From assembly GCA_045540335.1 (NCBI GenBank), contig JAZQHC010000010.1:1-64000 (forward strand): a stretch of 64,000 nt of DNA. The letters are read 5' to 3'. This DNA comes from RGIG7213 sp045540335. GTDB lineage: Bacteria; Bacillota; Clostridia; Oscillospirales; CAG-272. The translations under genes and the position numbers were made by a program. Below are positions 60,223-64,000 of the stretch, piece by piece (the first letter of the stretch is position 1; each line of letters begins with the position of its first letter). The notes below the pieces were generated by a model. That model was not told the DNA's origin and made no database searches. It saw only the letters and a program-made list of their open reading frames with translations.

Positions 60223-61354
60223 TTTTCTTTTTATTCTCCGCTATTTGTATCAATTCGCGTTCTGCCTGTATATCTTGCTTATACGGGTATGTTTTTGCGG
60301 TGTTTTCGAATTTTTTCTTTGCTTGGTTCGCTTTTTCAATATCGTTTTCGTAAAGTAAATGATATGCATATTGCGTGCGTATGGTTGAAGGGTATGCTTT
60401 CATAGCTTTTGCGTATGCCTGCTGTTCTTTTGTAAGCATTGAATCAATTACTTCTTTGCGGTTTTCGGTTATCAGCTCGATATATATCAATTCGCTTTTC
60501 ATCATATTTCTGTGAATGCTTATAATTCCGCTTTCTATTTTAAGAATATGATTTATGCGTTCTGCGGCTTCGGAAAACCTGCGTTCATCGATCAGGCGGT
60601 CGCAAGAGAAAACGCCTATTGCCGCTATTATCGGATTTTTCATTTCTTCATCTGTGGGAAGCGTGAACCATTCGCCGGGCATATCCTTACAGCGGATACC
60701 CTTGGAAAATTCTTCATTTATTTTTAATTGGATATAAAACGCACGCATCGCTTCTTTGCTTTTAGATGCAGACAAAGCGTTACGACCGTCGTTTGCGATA
60801 TTGCTGCCCATCGGAACGCCGTTTGCAAATGCAAGCACAATACCTATGATCGCAAAAATAATAAACAACGCGGAAAGTATTTTTATATCGGGAAATATAA
60901 AATACAATACAAAGAACGGGACGGAAACGATAACGTTCATCAATACGCCGCCGAAATTAAAAAGCATTATCGGTATTTTGCCGTCTTTCATTTCGGGCGG
61001 TATCATAAGACATTGGCCAAGTGTACCCGTAATATTTAATTTTTTCAATTTAAGCTTTCCGTCTTTTTTTATAAGCATAATATTTAAAATACGGAATGAA
61101 CTGAATTTATACCCGGATATTTTTCCGAAAACCAAATGCCCCGCTTCGTGAACTATTATATGTACGACCGCCATTGCGTATATAGACACGATAAAGAACA
61201 CTATCAGCAAAAGGATTTTACCAAACGACAGATCATCTTCAAAACCCGAAAACAAAAGCTCGCCAAGGAAAAAACCTAAAATCACGCTGCCCAGCATCAT
61301 TACGGCAAAGGGTAAATATTTAAAAGCTTTGCTTTTTTTCTTTTTATCAGACAT
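60215..61354 (-). CDS. M50-type site-2 protease family membrane protein
   Basis: The 379-residue protein has about five to six helices in its first 210 residues and the zinc motif VHEAGH (His69, Glu70, His73) in a helix, plus a second-site NDG (in SNIANDGRNAL, about 187). The C-terminal ~170 residues are soluble and helical, with tetratricopeptide-like character (RFSEAAERINHILKIESG). Site-2 proteases cut regulators or signal remnants within the membrane. AAGGTGG precedes the ATG. Sharing a transcript with an AlkD-like gene is unusual. Confidence 0.85.
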   Translation of the reverse strand: MSDKKKKSKAFKYLPFAVMMLGSVILGFFLGELLFSGFEDDLSFGKILLLIVFFIVSIYAMAVVHIIVHEAGHLVFGKISGYKFSSFRILNIMLIKKDGKLKLKKLNITGTLGQCLMIPPEMKDGKIPIMLFNFGGVLMNVIVSVPFFVLYFIFPDIKILSALFIIFAIIGIVLAFANGVPMGSNIANDGRNALSASKSKEAMRAFYIQLKINEEFSKGIRCKDMPGEWFTLPTDEEMKNPIIAAIGVFSCDRLIDERRFSEAAERINHILKIESGIISIHRNMMKSELIYIELITENRKEVIDSMLTKEQQAYAKAMKAYPSTIRTQYAYHLLYENDIEKANQAKKKFENTAKTYPYKQDIQAERELIQIAENKKKNA

Positions 61355-61397
61355 TTTTTAACCACCTTAATTCTATTGTTCTGCAAGAATAAACACT

Positions 61398-62012
61398 TTA
61401 AAAATCGCATTTTCGGTGAATTTTTACCGACATACGGTAAGATATAAGCGCGGCTATGATCCAAATTGCTGCCGCTAATGCTGCAAACCACGTATGAACA
61501 TTACCTATCGTGATCGTATCCGAAAATATAAGTGCCGATATTACGAAGAAAATCACCGAGGATAAAATGATAGATAGGCCGCCGAAATTTTTATAGTATT
61601 TTATAGTAAGCGGCAGCAGCACATAATTAACGGCATCAAACAGAAAAACGATTATCAAAACCAGCATCGCATTTTCAAAAGAGATGCTTTCTTCAAAAAT
61701 CAAATATCTTACCAGCTTTGTAAATATAATAATCAGCAATGCAAATACTTTGAAAATCAAAGCGGAAATATATTTTGCCAAAATCAGCTTATTTTCAGAA
61801 CACGGCAGGCAGCATTCAAAACTTTTCCACCCCGGTTCTGCCGTATCAAATTGAATTGCTGCAGAGATTATGATCGGATAAAAGAAGGAAGCCATCAGCA
61901 TTATCATATTATCAGTCAAAACCCCAATAAAAACATACAATACTGCCGTTATTACAAGAAATGATTGCTGAAATAGCAGTACATATAAATTCTTAAGAAA
62001 AATACCTTTCAT
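61398..62012 (-). CDS. ABC-2 type transporter permease
   Basis: A 204-residue protein with six predicted helices, opening MKGIFLKNLYVLLFQQSF. The motif ECCLPCSENKLILAKYI after helix 2 matches ECLPxSRxxxVxxKYI of ABC-2 permeases of the YtrC/ABC2_membrane_5 kind. It is a paralogue of the permease at 62955..63563 (same layout, FExCLP and KYI blocks). It probably forms a heterodimer with that protein. Confidence 0.82.
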   Translation of the reverse strand: MKGIFLKNLYVLLFQQSFLVITAVLYVFIGVLTDNMIMLMASFFYPIIISAAIQFDTAEPGWKSFECCLPCSENKLILAKYISALIFKVFALLIIIFTKLVRYLIFEESISFENAMLVLIIVFLFDAVNYVLLPLTIKYYKNFGGLSIILSSVIFFVISALIFSDTITIGNVHTWFAALAAAIWIIAALISYRMSVKIHRKCDF

Positions 62013-62067
62013 TATTTAAATCCCTTATATCTTTTTTAACACGCGGAAAAGTTAATTATAATATTCG

Positions 62068-62919
62068 TTACTCCGTTTCAGTAATTACAGCATGCTTTTG
62101 TTTGCTGTTTTTGATAATATAAAAGGCAGATAATACAAATAAAACAACGAATACGGCACAAACAACAGCTGCGCCCCATCCTGTAATTTCAGATACTTCA
62201 GACGTTAATTGGGCAACTGCATTATTTAATACGTGTATTGAGATACACGGCAGAAGCGATTTTGTTTTTTCAAATACCCACACAAGCATTATCCCCATAA
62301 GAAACGTTGCCATTATCCAGATGATCTCGCCGTGCATAACCCCAAACAGAAGAGATGATACGATAGCCGCGGCAACTGTATTCATACCTTTTTTAAGGCG
62401 CGTATGTATAAGCCCCCTGAAAAAGATCTCTTCTACGATGGGTGCAAGAAAAACGACTGAAATAAAACCGACTATCGGATTTCCCTTGCTTAAAGCGCCG
62501 TGGCTTTCCGCAAAGCTTTCTACCATGCTGTCGGGAAAAGGTATCATTTGTACGACGGTAGAAGACAGAATTGAAAAGCTTATACCGCATAAGGTTGCAC
62601 AAAATAACATTTTAAAATCACATTTACGTAATTCAATCTGTTCGCAAATCTTCTTTTTGCGAATTTTAAACGCAAGCCATACAACCGCTAAAGAAAGTAT
62701 ATTTGATATCATGGCAATAAGGGTTGAATAGCCCATTATCTCGCTTTCTAACTTAGCCATAGCTTCCGCTATCTGCGCTTCCGTAGCTGATGCACCAAGC
62801 TTAACCATAACGCCTGCAGATATCACAATACTGAAAACAAAGCTTACAAGCAGCTGTATTGCTAAAAAAACACAGAAATACAGCAATGCCTTACCTAATG
62901 ATTTAAAAAAGTTTTTCAT
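62068..62919 (-). CDS. CPBP family intramembrane metalloprotease
   Basis: A 283-residue protein with about eight helices and the CPBP motifs EEIFFRGLIHTRL (EExxxR), FGVMHGE (FxxxH) and HVLNN (HxxxN). Relatives are CAAX proteases and bacteriocin-immunity proteins such as Abi. Its position between two ABC-2 permease genes suggests a role in peptide processing or in protection linked to export. No bacteriocin gene is visible in the window. Confidence 0.88.
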   Translation of the reverse strand: MKNFFKSLGKALLYFCVFLAIQLLVSFVFSIVISAGVMVKLGASATEAQIAEAMAKLESEIMGYSTLIAMISNILSLAVVWLAFKIRKKKICEQIELRKCDFKMLFCATLCGISFSILSSTVVQMIPFPDSMVESFAESHGALSKGNPIVGFISVVFLAPIVEEIFFRGLIHTRLKKGMNTVAAAIVSSLLFGVMHGEIIWIMATFLMGIMLVWVFEKTKSLLPCISIHVLNNAVAQLTSEVSEITGWGAAVVCAVFVVLFVLSAFYIIKNSKQKHAVITETE

Positions 62920-62954
62920 ATTTACACTCCATATTTATTTTTAAGTAATTTTAT

Positions 62955-63563
62955 TTACGCGTGGTCGTTCCTTTGATAAAATTTTATCGTTCTGCAGTAT
63001 GATACGGCTATAACAACCGCCCAGATCACCGCAGTTACCGCAATCGACATCGGCTGCACAACAACCGAAAACGATTCTAAAAATCCGTTTAAAAATCCAA
63101 GAACGAAAGCGTAAACCGCCACTAAAGCTATGCCTGCCTTTTCGCCGCGCTTGAAAATGAAAGGAATTATCAGATAAGCAGTGATATCGAAAATAAATAC
63201 AAGCAGTAAAGAAAGCAATGCGTTGTTTAAAGACATATGTTTATCTAAAATGAAATACCTTGCTATTTTTGCAATAACGATCAATACCATAAGGATAATT
63301 TTAAATGATACATCTATGATATATTTTGATAGTACTACACTTTTTTCAGAACGCGGCAAGCAAGTCTCGTATCTGCGCCATTTCATTTCTTCCGAAGTGC
63401 ATTTTATCGTCAGCAGTATTAAAGACAGCCACCCATAAGACATTAAAATGAGAAAGATAGAATCTATGCAAAAAATGCAAAAAACGCTTGCCAAAAGTGT
63501 GGGAAGTGAATATTTGTTTGATAACGCCAAGAAATACAGATCTTTTATTATAAGCCCTTTCAT
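62955..63563 (-). CDS. ABC-2 type transporter permease
   Basis: A 202-residue, six-helix permease opening MKGLIIKDLYFLALSNKYSL with YETCLPRSEKSVVLSKYI after helix 2. It is paralogous to the permease at 61398..62012. Its ATG lies one base after the ATPase stop, so the ATPase and this permease form the core exporter. Confidence 0.85.
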   Translation of the reverse strand: MKGLIIKDLYFLALSNKYSLPTLLASVFCIFCIDSIFLILMSYGWLSLILLTIKCTSEEMKWRRYETCLPRSEKSVVLSKYIIDVSFKIILMVLIVIAKIARYFILDKHMSLNNALLSLLLVFIFDITAYLIIPFIFKRGEKAGIALVAVYAFVLGFLNGFLESFSVVVQPMSIAVTAVIWAVVIAVSYCRTIKFYQRNDHA

Positions 63564-63564
63564 A

Positions 63565-64000
63565 TCACCTTGTCTCCTTAATCATTGATACGAAAAGCTC
63601 TTCTATGCTTATGCTTCCAAGCTGAAGCCCTTCGGGAACAGAATCGCGCTTTACAATTGCTTCGGCGCCGTACGGAGTTATTTTTTTATGCTTTACGGCA
63701 CTGTTATCAAATTCGAAAAGAGTTTCTTCGCTGCAACGCAATATACCGTATTCTGAAAGCAGAACGTCTTTTTCTTCGCAAAGCATCAACTCACCGTTAT
63801 GTATAAACGCAATATAGTCGCACAGCTTTTCAAGATCACTTACAATATGCGACGATATCAGTATAGAATGCGATTCATCCCTTGTAAAATCGTTAAGCAT
63901 TTCTATTATCTCGTCGCGAACAACGGGGTCAAGCCCGGAGGTGGGCTCGTCAAGAATTAAAAGCTTGCAATTATGCGACAAAGCAACCGCAATAGAAAGC
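63565..64000 (-). CDS. ABC transporter ATP-binding protein (3' part; 5' end beyond the window)
   Basis: The last 145 codons of an ABC ATPase. The window edge falls just after the signature motif (LSIAVALSHNCKLLILDEPT at the start of the visible part); Walker B LLILDEPTSGLDP, the D-loop and the switch His (SILISSHIVSDLEKL) are present. The remaining C-terminal part (about 60 residues) matches DrrA/YtrB-type ATPases. The 5' half with Walker A lies off the right side. Confidence 0.9.
   Translation of the reverse strand, partial: LSIAVALSHNCKLLILDEPTSGLDPVVRDEIIEMLNDFTRDESHSILISSHIVSDLEKLCDYIAFIHNGELMLCEEKDVLLSEYGILRCSEETLFEFDNSAVKHKKITPYGAEAIVKRDSVPEGLQLGSISIEELFVSMIKETR

Overview
The window reads as chromosomal DNA of an anaerobic Firmicute, most likely class Clostridia (Oscillospirales-like). 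Evidence: a complete V/A-type ATP synthase operon, a rex-dnaD-dnaC(dnaI-like) cluster, ftsEX followed by a coiled-coil M23 peptidase, a THF riboswitch before an ECF folate-type S component, strong AGGAGG-type ribosome sites, TTGAAA/TTGACA-17-TATAAT promoters, a sigma-G remnant and an SLH-domain protein. Base composition is moderately AT-rich. All homology calls come from reading the sequence; no search was run.

Layout. 1-1160: an insertion-sequence remnant and a DUF4097-type membrane protein. 1160-9770 (minus): one long unit, PucR-type regulator, ftsE, an enlarged ftsX, an EnvC-like M23 peptidase, an S41 protease, greA and lysS. 9810-11240: rsmE with an XRE-cupin regulator. 11270-13840: an orphan MurE-like ligase facing a riboswitch-controlled ECF S component. 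13980-16900: an O-acyltransferase pair (MBOAT + DHHW). 16890-20810: helicase loader, DnaD, Rex, then an isocitrate/isopropylmalate-type dehydrogenase preceded by a cluster of five DnaA-box-like sites. 21200-24100: galU, dCMP deaminase, rimI, tsaD. 24210-32680: nine-gene V-type ATPase operon. 32780-36270: trmK, a flippase paired with a dedicated ACP, a ferritin-like protein and a truncated sigG.

36330-44155 is the most unusual block: a four-gene minus-strand operon with a near-perfect promoter and its own terminator, encoding a PqqD-like RiPP-recognition protein, a ~2010-residue secreted fibro-slime protein, a 73-residue Cys-containing peptide and a radical SAM/SPASM enzyme. The spacing is very tight. 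It looks like a RiPP-type peptide-modification system coupled to a giant surface or secreted protein.

44250-50700: HAD phosphatase, tandem class II aldolase, aspS, hisS, a phosphopantetheinyl transferase and a degenerate DnaA-like ATPase. 50865-52060: two arrays of short hairpins with constant linkers flank a Cys-rich orphan gene and lie next to tRNA-Gln. 52150-64000: TM2 protein, sugar isomerase, two cyclophilins, a GH99/WbsX-like protein, an SLH protein, SDR, VUT transporter, AlkD-like glycosylase, M50 protease, and an ABC-2 exporter cluster with a CPBP protease that runs off the right edge.
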